Both the position numbers and the translations under genes were made by a program. Positions 7,949 to 16,376 of a stretch of 64,000 bases of DNA are shown here, one piece after another; the first letter of the stretch is position 1, and the number at the start of each line of letters is the position of its first letter. Source of the DNA: Hymenobacter yonginensis (GTDB lineage: Bacteria > Bacteroidota > Bacteroidia > Cytophagales > Hymenobacteraceae); contig NZ_CP115396.1 in NCBI RefSeq assembly GCF_027625995.1, positions 124,001-188,000 on the forward strand, written 5' to 3'. The notes beneath the pieces were generated by a model. The model did no database searches. It was given only the letters and a program-made list of their open reading frames with translations, and had not been told where the DNA came from.

Positions 7949-8824
7949 ATGCTGCCTTCAGAACCGATAGTGTCTCGCCTGGCGCCCACGCCCAGCGGCT
8001 TCCTGCACCTCGGCAACGCCGTCAACTTCACCCTCACCTGGCTGCTCACGCGCCAGGCCGGCGGCACGCTGCACCTGCGCATCGACGACCTGGACCGCGC
8101 CCGGTTCCGCCCCGTCTACCTCGACAACATCTTCCAGACAATCGAGTGGCTGGGTGTCGACTACGACGCAGGCCCCACCGGCCCCGCCGACTTCGAGCAG
8201 CACTACTCGCAGCGCCACCAGCTGCCCGCCTACGAGGCGGTGCTGCAGCAGCTGGCGCAGGTGCCCGGCCTGCTGCAGGCCAGTACCCGCTCCCGCACCG
8301 GGGCCACGCCCGCCGCTACCGTGCCGCTGCACACGCCCGAAGCCGCCTGGCGCGCCCAGGTACCGCCCGAAACGGAAATCAGCTTCCCGGATGCCGCCCA
8401 GGGCTCCACCACGGTGCCGCTGGGCTCCCTGATGCCCGATTTTGTGGTGCGCAAAAAAGACGGCGTCGCCGCCTATCAGGTGGCGTCGGTGGTGGATGAT
8501 CTGCGGCTGGGCACCAACCTGCTAGTGCGCGGCCTCGACCTGCAGGCAAGCACCGCCGCCCAGCTCTGGCTGGCCCTGCAGCTGCCCGAAACCGCGCCGT
8601 TCAACGCCACCCGCATCCGGTTCCATCACCATGGCTTGCTGCTCGCGCCCGATGGGGAGAAGCTCTCGAAATCCACGCAGGCGGGTGGCTACGGCGGGAT
8701 TGTGAACGAGGCCGCCGGTCCGCAGGTGGTGTACGAAGCCGTGGCTAGGATGCTGGGCTTGCCGCCCGGCCCGGTTGGCTCGTTGCCGGAACTGGCTGAC
8801 AGGTGGCGGGAGGTGGTTGGTTGA
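7949..8824 (+). CDS. Glutamyl-Q tRNA(Asp) synthetase-like protein lacking cysteines
   Basis: Class I glutamyl-tRNA synthetase catalytic domain without an anticodon-binding domain, 291 aa, the size and layout of GluQ (YadB), which attaches glutamate to queuosine in tRNA(Asp). The HIGH-type motif is His20-Leu-Gly-Asn in PTPSGFLHLGNA, and the KMSKS-type motif is KLSKS at 238-242. Unlike E. coli GluQ, which holds zinc with cysteines in a CxC motif, the matching segment here reads LLQASTRSR, and I see no cysteine in the whole protein. The zinc site is therefore missing. Function is inferred from family; a small amino-acid activating enzyme of another role remains possible. Confidence 0.8.
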   Translation: MLPSEPIVSRLAPTPSGFLHLGNAVNFTLTWLLTRQAGGTLHLRIDDLDRARFRPVYLDNIFQTIEWLGVDYDAGPTGPADFEQHYSQRHQLPAYEAVLQQLAQVPGLLQASTRSRTGATPAATVPLHTPEAAWRAQVPPETEISFPDAAQGSTTVPLGSLMPDFVVRKKDGVAAYQVASVVDDLRLGTNLLVRGLDLQASTAAQLWLALQLPETAPFNATRIRFHHHGLLLAPDGEKLSKSTQAGGYGGIVNEAAGPQVVYEAVARMLGLPPGPVGSLPELADRWREVVG

Positions 8825-8842
8825 ACGATGAACTATCCGGCT

Positions 8843-8989
8843 GTCATGCAGAGGCGCAGCCGAAGCATCTCGCGTGCTGAGGTTTTGGAGGTAGATGTCA
8901 TGCTGAGCTTGTCGAAGCATCTCGCGTGCTGACACAGGATTACCATTGTAACATCAGCACGCGAGATGCTTCGACAAGCTCAGCATGAC
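8843..8989. repeat. Family A palindromic repeat with three arms
   Basis: Perfect 36-bp inverted repeat (8897-8932 with 8954-8989, beginning GTCATGCTGAGC and ending GCGTGCTGA), preceded by a third, diverged direct copy (8843-8880). It lies between the convergent GluQ-like and endonuclease V genes. Related elements are at 12600, 14617, 16919, 25221, 33420 and 44921. Confidence 0.88.
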
Positions 8990-9008
8990 GTTCTATTGCT
9001 ACCAGCCT

Positions 9009-9695
9009 CTACCGCAACTCCTTCTTGAACTCCTCGGCCCAATGATCCGCCAGGCGGGTGGGTTCAGGGAGCTTGTAGCCGCGCAGGCAGGCCAGCGTGA
9101 GGCGGGTGGCGGTGGCCTGGTCGCAGCGGTGGCCGGGGCTCACGAACAGCGGCAGCACCTTGTCTTTGCTGCGGACAACTTCGCCCAGCAGCTCGCCGCT
9201 CCGGTCGGTGAGCGGGCTGAGGCTGCCGCGGGTGGGGGCCGGCTCCTGGAACGAGCCGGTCAGCTTCTGCTTGGCCACCCCGAACGTGGGCACATCCAGC
9301 ATGACGCCGATGTGGGCCGCAATGCCCATGCGGCGCGGGTGCGCAATGCCGTGCCCATCCACCATGATGATGTCGGGCTTCTGGCGCAGCTTTTCGTAGG
9401 CCAGCAGCACGTTGGGCGCCTCCCGAAACGACAGCAGCCCCGGAATGTAGGGCAGCGTGACGGCGCTGGTGTGATACACCTTTTCCACCAGCTCCAGCGA
9501 CGGAAATTGTAGCACCACAAACACCGACAGGATGGTGTCGGTCGTGGGAAACGATGAGTCGCAGCCGGCAATGAAGGCGGGCTCGCACTGCAGCGGTTCC
9601 TGGCGCACTTCGGCGCGCATCGTGTCCTGCAGCTGCGTCAGCTCCCTGACGATAAGCGGATCGGCGGGTGGGCCGGGCGGGCGGTAGTAGGCCAT
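9009..9695 (-). CDS. nfi: Endonuclease V (deoxyinosine-specific)
   Basis: Endonuclease V, 228 aa, a cytoplasmic repair nuclease that nicks DNA one base 3' of deoxyinosine. The metal-binding residues are visible: Asp46 (AGCDSSF), Glu92 (PGLLSFRE), Asp113 (VDGHGIAHPRRMG) and His189 (SPGHRCD). The strand-separating PYIP wedge is at residues 82-85. Length and order agree with the family. The gene converges on the GluQ-like gene across a palindromic repeat and shows no obvious operon partner. Confidence 0.97.
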   Translation of the reverse strand: MAYYRPPGPPADPLIVRELTQLQDTMRAEVRQEPLQCEPAFIAGCDSSFPTTDTILSVFVVLQFPSLELVEKVYHTSAVTLPYIPGLLSFREAPNVLLAYEKLRQKPDIIMVDGHGIAHPRRMGIAAHIGVMLDVPTFGVAKQKLTGSFQEPAPTRGSLSPLTDRSGELLGEVVRSKDKVLPLFVSPGHRCDQATATRLTLACLRGYKLPEPTRLADHWAEEFKKELR

Positions 9696-9872
9696 ATGGT
9701 GGGGTGGCGGATGGGCGGGATGGTGGGGTAGTAGCGGAAACCGTTTACGCAGAACAGTGCCTGGCTGTAACGGTTGTCAATCGTCGTACGGGACTATGTA
9801 CGCAACCGGGCAAGGTTCTGCGCGAGCTTTGGATGACAGCTTCTCGCCTAACTTCCTCAATCCGCCATTCCA

Positions 9873-11039
9873 CTACTCCATCAACCCGCCAGCTACGCCC
9901 TCCAGCCGCTCACGCCACTGGGGGAAAAAGAGCAGCTGGATCTGGATGAGGGCCCAGGCCAGAATCATGGGCAGCACTTTCAGCTTGTAGGGGTCGAAGA
10001 CACTTTCGCGCACCGAGGAAGGAAGCAGGTCGGTGGCCGAGAGCGTGGTAAGCAACGCCACCAGCACGAACAGCGGCAGCGCCAGCGGCGTGCTGCGGCG
10101 GTAGTACATCCACCAGAGCACGAAGCCCGCCACCGGAATGATGAACGTCGGCGACTCGGCCATCTGGTTGAACACCACCACGAAAATCAGGATGGCCGAC
10201 ACGTAGAGGCGGCGGTAGTCGGGGTGGCGCCAGAAACGCCAGTGCACCAGCGGCAGCAGCAGCAGCAGCAGCCCGGCCGCCTGCACCGGGCCTTTGGGCA
10301 CGTTCAGGTTGAACCACGCATCGAGCAGCCCCATCAACGAGAGCTGCACCGCCGTAGCCGAGGCCCGCACGATGTCGAACCAGCCCTGGTAAATCATCAG
10401 AAAGTCGGCCCACGAGGTAACTAGCAGCGGCGAAAACGCCAGCGCCAGCCCAAACAGCGCCGACCACAGCACGCCCCGCACCAGCTGCGTGGGGTAGAAC
10501 AGAAACAGCAGCCCGATACCGATGCCGTAGATTTTGATGAACAGTGCCAGCATCAGGCACAGTGCCGCCCAAGCCGTTTTCTGGTTTTCGAGGTTGATAT
10601 ACACCCACAGCATGAGGCCGACCAGCAGGCAGTTGGCCTGGCTGTTATGGAAGGCTGTCATGGCATCAATCAGCACCAACAGCAGAAACAGCATGCTACG
10701 GTTGGTATCCGGAAACAGGCGCCGGCCGGCCGTGTAGAGCACCACGCCGTTGAGCAGGTTCCAGCCCAGCAGCCCCAGCCAGTCGGGCAGCACCGCAAAT
10801 ACGCCCATAAACAGCGCAAACGTAGGGCTGTACTTGTAGGTGTCGTAGTAGTACTGCGGATATTCGAGGTAGAGGTCTTTGCCCTCCAGCAGGTTGAAAA
10901 ACGGCTTCGCGAAGATGTAATAGTTGTTGATGGTACCCTTGAGGTAGTGCTGGGCCGTGACGATGACAATGAGCACCGTGTAGACCACAGCCACAAAACG
11001 AGGATTCAGCAACACGCGGGAGTAGCGGGCAGGCAGCAT
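9873..11039 (-). CDS. GT87 family (DUF2029) membrane glycosyltransferase-like protein
   Basis: Polytopic membrane protein of 388 aa with about ten hydrophobic segments, matching the GT87/DUF2029 group related to mycobacterial mannosyltransferases that use polyprenyl-phosphate sugars. The conserved segment YKYSPTFALFMGVFAVLP (after the first membrane segment) and FHNSQANCLLVGLMLW are typical of the family. The start at 11039 is 22 codons inside a longer frame and is favoured because the promoter box CAAAAGTA (11062-11069) sits only 23 bases upstream. Sugar donor and acceptor are unknown. It is not in an operon with its neighbours. Confidence 0.85.
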   Translation of the reverse strand: MLPARYSRVLLNPRFVAVVYTVLIVIVTAQHYLKGTINNYYIFAKPFFNLLEGKDLYLEYPQYYYDTYKYSPTFALFMGVFAVLPDWLGLLGWNLLNGVVLYTAGRRLFPDTNRSMLFLLLVLIDAMTAFHNSQANCLLVGLMLWVYINLENQKTAWAALCLMLALFIKIYGIGIGLLFLFYPTQLVRGVLWSALFGLALAFSPLLVTSWADFLMIYQGWFDIVRASATAVQLSLMGLLDAWFNLNVPKGPVQAAGLLLLLLPLVHWRFWRHPDYRRLYVSAILIFVVVFNQMAESPTFIIPVAGFVLWWMYYRRSTPLALPLFVLVALLTTLSATDLLPSSVRESVFDPYKLKVLPMILAWALIQIQLLFFPQWRERLEGVAGGLME

Positions 11040-11061
11040 AGGCAGAAAGGAATAGGAGCGG

Positions 11062-11069
11062 CAAAAGTA
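11062..11069 (-). promoter_or_regulatory. Bacteroidetes -7 promoter box for the GT87 gene
   Basis: TACTTTTG on the minus strand matches TAnnTTTG exactly and lies 23 bases before the ATG at 11039. Confidence 0.65.
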
Positions 11070-11131
11070 CACCGATTCGTGCCACGCTCCTGCTGGTAGC
11101 GGCACCTGGTTAACCTGAGGACCAGCTGAAC

Positions 11132-11221
11132 GGCCGTAGCGCGAACTTTGTAGTTCGCGGCCCCGCGCCGTTGCGACGGATGTCCTTGCTGGCCGCGAAC
11201 TGTAAAGCTCGCGCTACGGCC
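11132..11221. repeat. Inverted repeat (family C)
   Basis: Imperfect inverted repeat with 31-bp arms (11132-11162 and 11191-11221) reading GGCCGTAGCGCGAACTTTG and its complement. It lies between divergent genes (GT87 and DUF1990). Confidence 0.75.
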
Positions 11222-11295
11222 CGCTATCCGGTTCCATTCCAACCCCCGCCCGGGCTCCCGCGTTAGGAAAGCAGACAGTTTTACCTGTTTCCGCT

Positions 11296-11865
11296 ATGTC
11301 CAAACCTGAACAACCTGCCCACACCGGCAGCGGCGCCTTTTTCGAGCGCCGCTACTGGGTGGACGTGCAGCACGCCCGCCAGCCGGCCGCCGAACTGCTC
11401 GACCACATTGAGAGCCACCTGCCCGACTTTTCGCCCGATCTGCTGGCCGAGTTCGAGAAATCCAAAGGCGCCGCCCATCGCCTGAGCGTCGGCGACGAGT
11501 TCGGCGTGAAAATCCTGGGCCCCTGGAACGGCGACGTGCGCGTCACCGACATCGGAGACGATTACTTCGAGCTGGCCACCCTGGAAAGCCACCCCGAGGC
11601 CGGCCGCATCTGCTTTTCGCTGAAGCCGCACGCCACGCTGCCCGACACACTGCGCTTTGAAATCCACTCCAAAGCCCGCTCCCGCGACGGGCTGGTGGCC
11701 TTCACCTACGACACGCTGGGCTTTGGCAAGAAAGTGCAGCAGCAAACCTGGGAAACCTTCTGCCAGCGCGTGGCCGACTACTGCGGCGGCCTGCAACTGG
11801 GCCCGGTGCAGGTAGAAACCATCCGGCAGGACGAATCTGGCACTGAAATCACGCACGATGCCTAA
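11296..11865 (+). CDS. DUF1990-like protein, first of an overlapping pair
   Basis: Protein of 189 aa resembling DUF1990 proteins, whose function is not established. The segment FELATLESHPEAGRICFSL, followed by a strand pair and ending in VQQQTWETFCQRVADY, fits the DUF1990 pattern of a beta-rich lipid-binding-like core and C-terminal helix. No signal peptide or membrane segment. The stop overlaps the start of the next DUF1990 gene by 8 bases (11858-11865), which indicates translational coupling. The family link is weaker for this gene than for its partner. Confidence 0.72.
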   Translation: MSKPEQPAHTGSGAFFERRYWVDVQHARQPAAELLDHIESHLPDFSPDLLAEFEKSKGAAHRLSVGDEFGVKILGPWNGDVRVTDIGDDYFELATLESHPEAGRICFSLKPHATLPDTLRFEIHSKARSRDGLVAFTYDTLGFGKKVQQQTWETFCQRVADYCGGLQLGPVQVETIRQDESGTEITHDA

Positions 11866-12583
11866 ACCGGCCCCTCTCTACGAGCTGCAAAAGGCGCGGC
11901 TGGAATCGTATGCCCATGCCGGCTACAACTTCGACTACGCCCGCTTGAGCGAGTACACCCGCGCCAACGGCTGGAACGTGGACGACTACGAAACCGAGCT
12001 GCCCGCCGAGGCGCCTGGCCCGGCCGAAGCGCACGGTTCCTGGGCTGCTGCCCGCGAAGTGCTGCGTAACTACACGTTTCCGCCGCCCGGCCTCATCACC
12101 GGCATCTTCGTGCCCGACCAGCCATTGGAGCAGCGCGTGATGGTGCTGCGGGGGCAATTCCTGTTCTTCACGTTCTGGTTCGGCGTACGCATCGGCGGCG
12201 TTACGGACGAGACGCGCACCCTGCCCGACGGTTCCCGGGAGCAGGTATGGGGCTACAACTACCGCACGCTGGAAGGCCACTTCGAGCGGGGGCAGATTGA
12301 ATTCACCGTCCACAAGCACCTGACCACCGGCCGGGTGCGCTTCCATATCCACGCCGTTTCGCAGACGGGCCGCATCCGCAACCCCTTCTACTGGCTCGGG
12401 TTCAAGCTGTTTGGCCGGATGCTGCAGGTGCGCTTCTCGCAGCAGTCGGTGCGGCGGCTGAAGGAGCAAGTGGAGGAGATGCTGCGCAAGGGCTGGACCT
12501 CGCCCGACGCCTCGGAAGCGCCGCCCATTCGCTCTACCACCGACCACACCAGCGCCCAGGAGCAGTTGGATGAAGCCACGTAG
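11858..12583 (+). CDS. DUF1990 family protein, second of an overlapping pair
   Basis: Protein of 241 aa of the DUF1990 family. YRTLEGHFERGQIEFTVHK followed by FHIHAVSQTGRIRNPFYWLG and LFGRMLQVRFSQQSVRRL is a clear match to the C-terminal half of the family. The N-terminus (YELQKARLESYAHAGYNFDY) is like the N-terminal helix region seen in bacterial members. It overlaps the preceding DUF1990-like gene, so the two products may act together as a heteromer (inference). The C-terminal 25 residues are low-complexity. No catalytic residue can be assigned. Confidence 0.82.
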   Translation: MPKPAPLYELQKARLESYAHAGYNFDYARLSEYTRANGWNVDDYETELPAEAPGPAEAHGSWAAAREVLRNYTFPPPGLITGIFVPDQPLEQRVMVLRGQFLFFTFWFGVRIGGVTDETRTLPDGSREQVWGYNYRTLEGHFERGQIEFTVHKHLTTGRVRFHIHAVSQTGRIRNPFYWLGFKLFGRMLQVRFSQQSVRRLKEQVEEMLRKGWTSPDASEAPPIRSTTDHTSAQEQLDEAT

Positions 12584-12599
12584 GCAGGTCAACTGGCAC

Positions 12600-12692
12600 G
12601 TCATGCAGAGGCGCAGCCGAAGCATCTCGCCAGTGTAGTAATCAATGAGGCTACCACACGGGCGAGATGCTTCAGCTGCGCCTCTGCATGAC
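12600..12692. repeat. Family A palindromic repeat
   Basis: Arms 12600-12630 and 12662-12692 (31 bp, one mismatch) begin GTCATGCAGAGGCGCAGC and contain GAAGCATCTCGC. It sits between convergent genes. Confidence 0.85.
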
Positions 12693-12715
12693 GTTCTGGT
12701 AAAACGTGCTGATTT

Positions 12716-13372
12716 CTACGCTTCCTCTACCGGCTCACCGCCGTTAATCATGTCCGACGTAATGCCGGGCTCGTCGGTGACTTCGGCGCGGAACACGCCT
12801 ACGATGTGGGCCACCACGAAGGCCAGCACCACATACATCGAGAATTCGTGGATTTCCTTCATCGTGTGCTCGATGCTGCGGAAGTTGTCTTCGAAGACCA
12901 GAATCATGCCCGTCACCACCATCACGGCCAGCACCACATAGAAGGCGCGGTAGCTGTAGCGCACCCACACGGCTTTGGTGGAGCCCGGCTCGCCGGCGGC
13001 TACGCGGCTTTTGAGGCGGGCCAGCTTGGCGGCGGTGCGCTGCCCGCCCCGCTGCCGGAAGCTCACCAGCACGCGGTAGGCCAGCAACACCGAAATGGTA
13101 ATGCCAATCCAGATATGCCAGTCCCAGATGCGGTGCGCCACAATGCGCGTGAGGCCGCGCAGCTTGTCGGGCGCAATGGCCACGCCCTGGTCGGCCAGCA
13201 CCTTGCTGAACTCCGGCGCCAGCGTCTTCACCTTCACGATGACGAACAGAAACAGAATGGTCATCAGTTGGGCCAGCACGAGGCCGGAATTGGCCCAGTG
13301 CCAGATGCGCAAACCCAGCGAATTACGTTTGGGGCCCGTGGCGTTGGGCGAAGAGTTAGGGGAAGAAGTCAT
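12716..13372 (-). CDS. Cytochrome b/b6-type membrane protein
   Basis: Integral membrane cytochrome b-like protein, 218 aa, of the Ni/Fe-hydrogenase b-type / bacterial cytochrome b561 superfamily. Four hydrophobic segments are visible (about residues 30-52, 88-105, 145-165 and 180-200). Candidate haem-ligand histidines lie in RIWHWANSG (His25), in the pair of AHRIWDWHIW before the second segment, and in IHEFSMY and VVAHIVGVF. It probably passes electrons to or from quinone, but no redox partner is adjacent. The start at 13372 is chosen over a longer frame because the upstream part is basic and compositionally poor. Confidence 0.83.
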   Translation of the reverse strand: MTSSPNSSPNATGPKRNSLGLRIWHWANSGLVLAQLMTILFLFVIVKVKTLAPEFSKVLADQGVAIAPDKLRGLTRIVAHRIWDWHIWIGITISVLLAYRVLVSFRQRGGQRTAAKLARLKSRVAAGEPGSTKAVWVRYSYRAFYVVLAVMVVTGMILVFEDNFRSIEHTMKEIHEFSMYVVLAFVVAHIVGVFRAEVTDEPGITSDMINGGEPVEEA

Positions 13373-13574
13373 CGTGTGGAATAAGAGAGGAACGGGAAGA
13401 GTAATGTGGCCCGTAATGTACACGCTTATGCCCGCACGCCCATACGCCTGGCGGCTTTTCTGCGGGGTTCCGTACCGCCTCCGCCCGGCTGGTAGCCTCC
13501 TCCGCAAAACTTTTCCGGCGCCATAGAGTTATAGCCTCTCGCACTTTTCTGCTTACTCACTTACCTGCCAAACC

Positions 13575-14615
13575 ATGACTGCAGCCAAAGGCTACGCCGC
13601 TCACACGGTAAACGCTCCCCTTGCTCCCTTCGATTTTGAGCGCCGCGACGTCGGCCCGCACGACGTGCGCATTGAAATTATGTTCTGTGGCGTGTGCCAC
13701 TCCGACGTGCATCAGGTGCGCGACGAGTGGGGCGGCTCGATCTTCCCAATGGTGCCCGGCCACGAAATTGTGGGCCGCGTAACCGAAGTAGGTGCCCACG
13801 TAAAAGGCTTCAAAGCCGGCGACCTGGCCGGCGTGGGCTGCATGGTGGACTCCTGCCAGCACTGCGCCGAGTGCAACGACGGCCTGGAGCAGTACTGCGA
13901 CAATGGCTTCACCGGTACCTACAACGCCATCGGTAAAGACGGCCAGCCTACTTACGGTGGCTATTCCAACAGCATTGTGGTAACGGAGAAATTCGTGCTG
14001 CATGTATCCGAAAAGCTGGATCTGGCCCGCGTGGCGCCGCTGCTGTGCGCTGGTATCACCACTTGGTCGCCGCTGCGCCAGTGGAACGCCAAGAAAGGCG
14101 ACCGGGTAGCCGTAATGGGCCTCGGCGGTCTGGGCCACATGGCTGTGAAATTCGCCGCCGCTATGGGCTGCGAAGTAACTGTGCTCAGCACCTCGCCTTC
14201 CAAGGAAGAAGATGCCAAAGCTCTGGGTGCTCACAAATTCGTGGTTACCAAGGATCCTGAGGCCATGAAAGGCATCAGCAACTACTTCGACCTGATCATC
14301 AACACCGTGTCGGCCCCGATGGACCTGACGCCCTACGTGGCCAGCCTGCGCCTCGATGGTACGATGGTGCTGCTGGGCGTACCGCCAGAAGCGCCGCAGC
14401 TGCACGCCTTCAACCTCATTGCCAAGCGCCGTCGCATTGCCGGCTCGCTAATTGGTGGTATCCAGGAAACCCAGGAAATGCTGGATTTCTGCGCCGAGCA
14501 CAACGTAATGAGCGACGTGGAAGTAATCCGCATGGACTACATCAACGAAGCCTACGAGCGGATGATGAAGTCCGACGTGAAGTACCGCTTCGTTATCGAC
14601 CTGGCCACGATTTAA
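13575..14615 (+). CDS. Zinc-dependent NAD(P) alcohol dehydrogenase (YahK/CAD type)
   Basis: Medium-chain dehydrogenase, 346 aa, reducing aldehydes to alcohols with NADPH. Catalytic zinc ligands are Cys41 (CGVCHSD), His63 (VPGHE) and a Cys in LLCAGIT. Structural zinc ligands are Cys94, Cys97, Cys100 and Cys108. The Rossmann motif GLGGLGH is followed by LSTSPSKEEDA, where Ser-Thr-Ser suits NADPH as in YahK and cinnamyl-alcohol dehydrogenases. It stands alone and is followed by a nested repeat-terminator. Broad aldehyde detoxification is the likely role (inference). Confidence 0.95.
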   Translation: MTAAKGYAAHTVNAPLAPFDFERRDVGPHDVRIEIMFCGVCHSDVHQVRDEWGGSIFPMVPGHEIVGRVTEVGAHVKGFKAGDLAGVGCMVDSCQHCAECNDGLEQYCDNGFTGTYNAIGKDGQPTYGGYSNSIVVTEKFVLHVSEKLDLARVAPLLCAGITTWSPLRQWNAKKGDRVAVMGLGGLGHMAVKFAAAMGCEVTVLSTSPSKEEDAKALGAHKFVVTKDPEAMKGISNYFDLIINTVSAPMDLTPYVASLRLDGTMVLLGVPPEAPQLHAFNLIAKRRRIAGSLIGGIQETQEMLDFCAEHNVMSDVEVIRMDYINEAYERMMKSDVKYRFVIDLATI

Positions 14616-14616
14616 C

Positions 14617-14783
14617 TGTCATTGCGAGCAGCGCGAAGCAATCCTTCCTCTCTTTGCCAGACACGTTAGATTAAGCAAAAAGCCCTCCGGCGTTAGAGTA
14701 CTACTCTACTGCCGGAGGGCTTTTCGCTTAGGGCTGCTTTGCTCTCAGATAGGAAGGATTGCTTCGCTATGCTCGCAATGACA
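14617..14783. repeat. Family A inverted repeat enclosing a terminator
   Basis: Outer arms 14617-14649 and 14751-14783 (33 bp, few mismatches) read TGTCATTGCGAGC and its complement. Between them lies an intrinsic terminator (14677-14725), producing a stem within a stem. The right arm reaches to 7 bases from the stop codon of the convergent gene. Confidence 0.85.
14677..14725. terminator. Bidirectional intrinsic terminator
   Basis: AGCCCTCCGGC (14681-14691) pairs with GCCGGAGGGCT (14711-14721), flanked by an A-run on the left and TTTT on the right. It serves the alcohol dehydrogenase and the convergent serine hydrolase. Confidence 0.88.
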
Positions 14784-14789
14784 AGGGGT

Positions 14790-16328
14790 TTACTTGCGTG
14801 CAAACACGTACGGGTCTTCCTCTACGTAGTCGTTCACGCGCAGCTCCACAGTCTGCACCTTGCCATCGGCTACCACGAACTTGGCCGGCATCACCCCAAA
14901 CACCAGGTCGGAGTAGGTGGCGCGGAATTCCTGGCCGTCCATGTAGTCGAGGGTAGCGGTGAGGCCGGGGTGGTTGGGGATGGTGATGAGCAGCTGCTTG
15001 CCTTTCTGGCTGATCTGGATGCGGCCGAACAGCGGGTTTTCGTACTCGCCTGTATAGGCGCTGAGTTGCAGCGGGGCTTTGGCTTTCTTGCTTACGCGGG
15101 CAGCCAGAGCGGCCGTGGGGTCGGGAGCGGTGCTTTGGCCGGCCTTGCGGCGGGCTAGGGCCTGGGCGCTGCGGTCTACGTAGGGCATGCCCAGGTAGCT
15201 GTCTAGCAGCTGGTAGCGCAGGGCCTCGAAGAAGCTCTGGTTGTCGTTGTTGGTGAGTACGGCAATGCCCAGGCCGGCTTCCGGTACGAAGCACACGTTG
15301 CTGACTTCGCCCGAGGCCCCGCCGGTGTGCCAGAACACCTGCCGGCCGTTGTAGTCGGCGGCCTCCACGCCCAGCCCGTAGGTGACGAAGTGCATGGGGT
15401 ACAAGCCCGATTTGCGGCTGCTGATGATGGTGTTGGCGTCGCGGGTTTTGCGCAGCGCGGCCCAGGGCAGCACCTGCCGGCCCTCGTAGCGGCCACTATC
15501 CAGCTGGAAGCGGAGCCACTTGCCCAGGTCCGTGACGTTGGATACCATGCTGGCGCAGGGGGCCATATTGTCCCAGTTATCAAACGGTACCCGCGCCAGC
15601 GGCCCGAAGGTGTTGGAATAGGCGTAAGCAATGTTGGGCCGCTGCCCAAACCCGGCCGACGACACGAAGGTGCTGGTCATGCCCAGCGGTTGCAGCAGAT
15701 TCTGCTGCACGTAGGTTTCCCAGCTGGTGCCGCCGGTGGTGGCCGGTATTACCTCGCCCGCCGCTACAAAGGCCGAGTTGGAGTAACCGTAGTCTTTGCG
15801 AAACTGGCGGGTGGGCTGCATCAGGCGCATGCGGCGCACAATTTCGGCCCGCTCCAGGTTGGACTTGAAGAAGGTGAAGTCGCCCTGAAACGTCTTGAAG
15901 CCCAGGTGGTGGCTCATCAGGTCGCGCACCGTTACCAGGCGCGAGGCGGTGGAATCGTAGAGACGGAAGTCGGGCAGGTACTTGGTCACGCGCTCATCCA
16001 ACCCGATTTTGCCCTCCCCATCGAGCTTGGCCAGGGCCGTGCCGGTGAACAGCTTGGTGTTGGAGGCAATCATAAACAGCGTATTGGCGTCCACGGGTTC
16101 GGGCTTGCCTACCTGCCGCACGCCGTAGCCCTTTTGCACCACCACCTGCCCATCCTTCACTACCACCACCGCCAGCCCCGGCACGTCCCACTTCTGCATG
16201 CCGCGCCGGATGTAGCTGTCGAGGCTGTCGGTGATGAAGCGGTTGGGGGCGGGCGTCTGAGCCTGGGCGGCGGTGGCGAAAGCCAGGCTGGCGGCCAGCA
16301 GGCAGGGGCGGAGGAGGGTATGTGTCAT
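14790..16328 (-). CDS. Exported serine hydrolase (class C beta-lactamase family) with DUF3471 tail
   Basis: Serine hydrolase of 512 aa with a signal peptide at residues 1-24 (ATAAQAQ). The nucleophile motif is Ser89-Asn-Thr-Lys92 (FMIASNTKLF), the second motif is Tyr-Ser-Asn in YGYSNSAF, and the third is HTGGASG. The C-terminal ~110 residues, with YTGEYENPLFGRIQISQKG, fit DUF3471, a beta-rich domain often found after these hydrolases. The start at 16328 is chosen because it creates the signal peptide. It is unrelated at close range to the T9SS hydrolase at 5249. Substrate unknown; esterase or D-aminopeptidase activity is possible. Confidence 0.92.
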   Translation of the reverse strand: MTHTLLRPCLLAASLAFATAAQAQTPAPNRFITDSLDSYIRRGMQKWDVPGLAVVVVKDGQVVVQKGYGVRQVGKPEPVDANTLFMIASNTKLFTGTALAKLDGEGKIGLDERVTKYLPDFRLYDSTASRLVTVRDLMSHHLGFKTFQGDFTFFKSNLERAEIVRRMRLMQPTRQFRKDYGYSNSAFVAAGEVIPATTGGTSWETYVQQNLLQPLGMTSTFVSSAGFGQRPNIAYAYSNTFGPLARVPFDNWDNMAPCASMVSNVTDLGKWLRFQLDSGRYEGRQVLPWAALRKTRDANTIISSRKSGLYPMHFVTYGLGVEAADYNGRQVFWHTGGASGEVSNVCFVPEAGLGIAVLTNNDNQSFFEALRYQLLDSYLGMPYVDRSAQALARRKAGQSTAPDPTAALAARVSKKAKAPLQLSAYTGEYENPLFGRIQISQKGKQLLITIPNHPGLTATLDYMDGQEFRATYSDLVFGVMPAKFVVADGKVQTVELRVNDYVEEDPYVFARK

Positions 16329-16376
16329 TGAAGGAATAGAAAAGCAGGATTGGGCCTGCAATATGCCAGAATGCCG

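Noticed and set aside
10253-10272. GCA trinucleotide run, considered as an unstable repeat
   Set aside because: It encodes a leucine run of a membrane segment of the GT87 protein on the minus strand. The unit is three bases, so changes would keep the frame.
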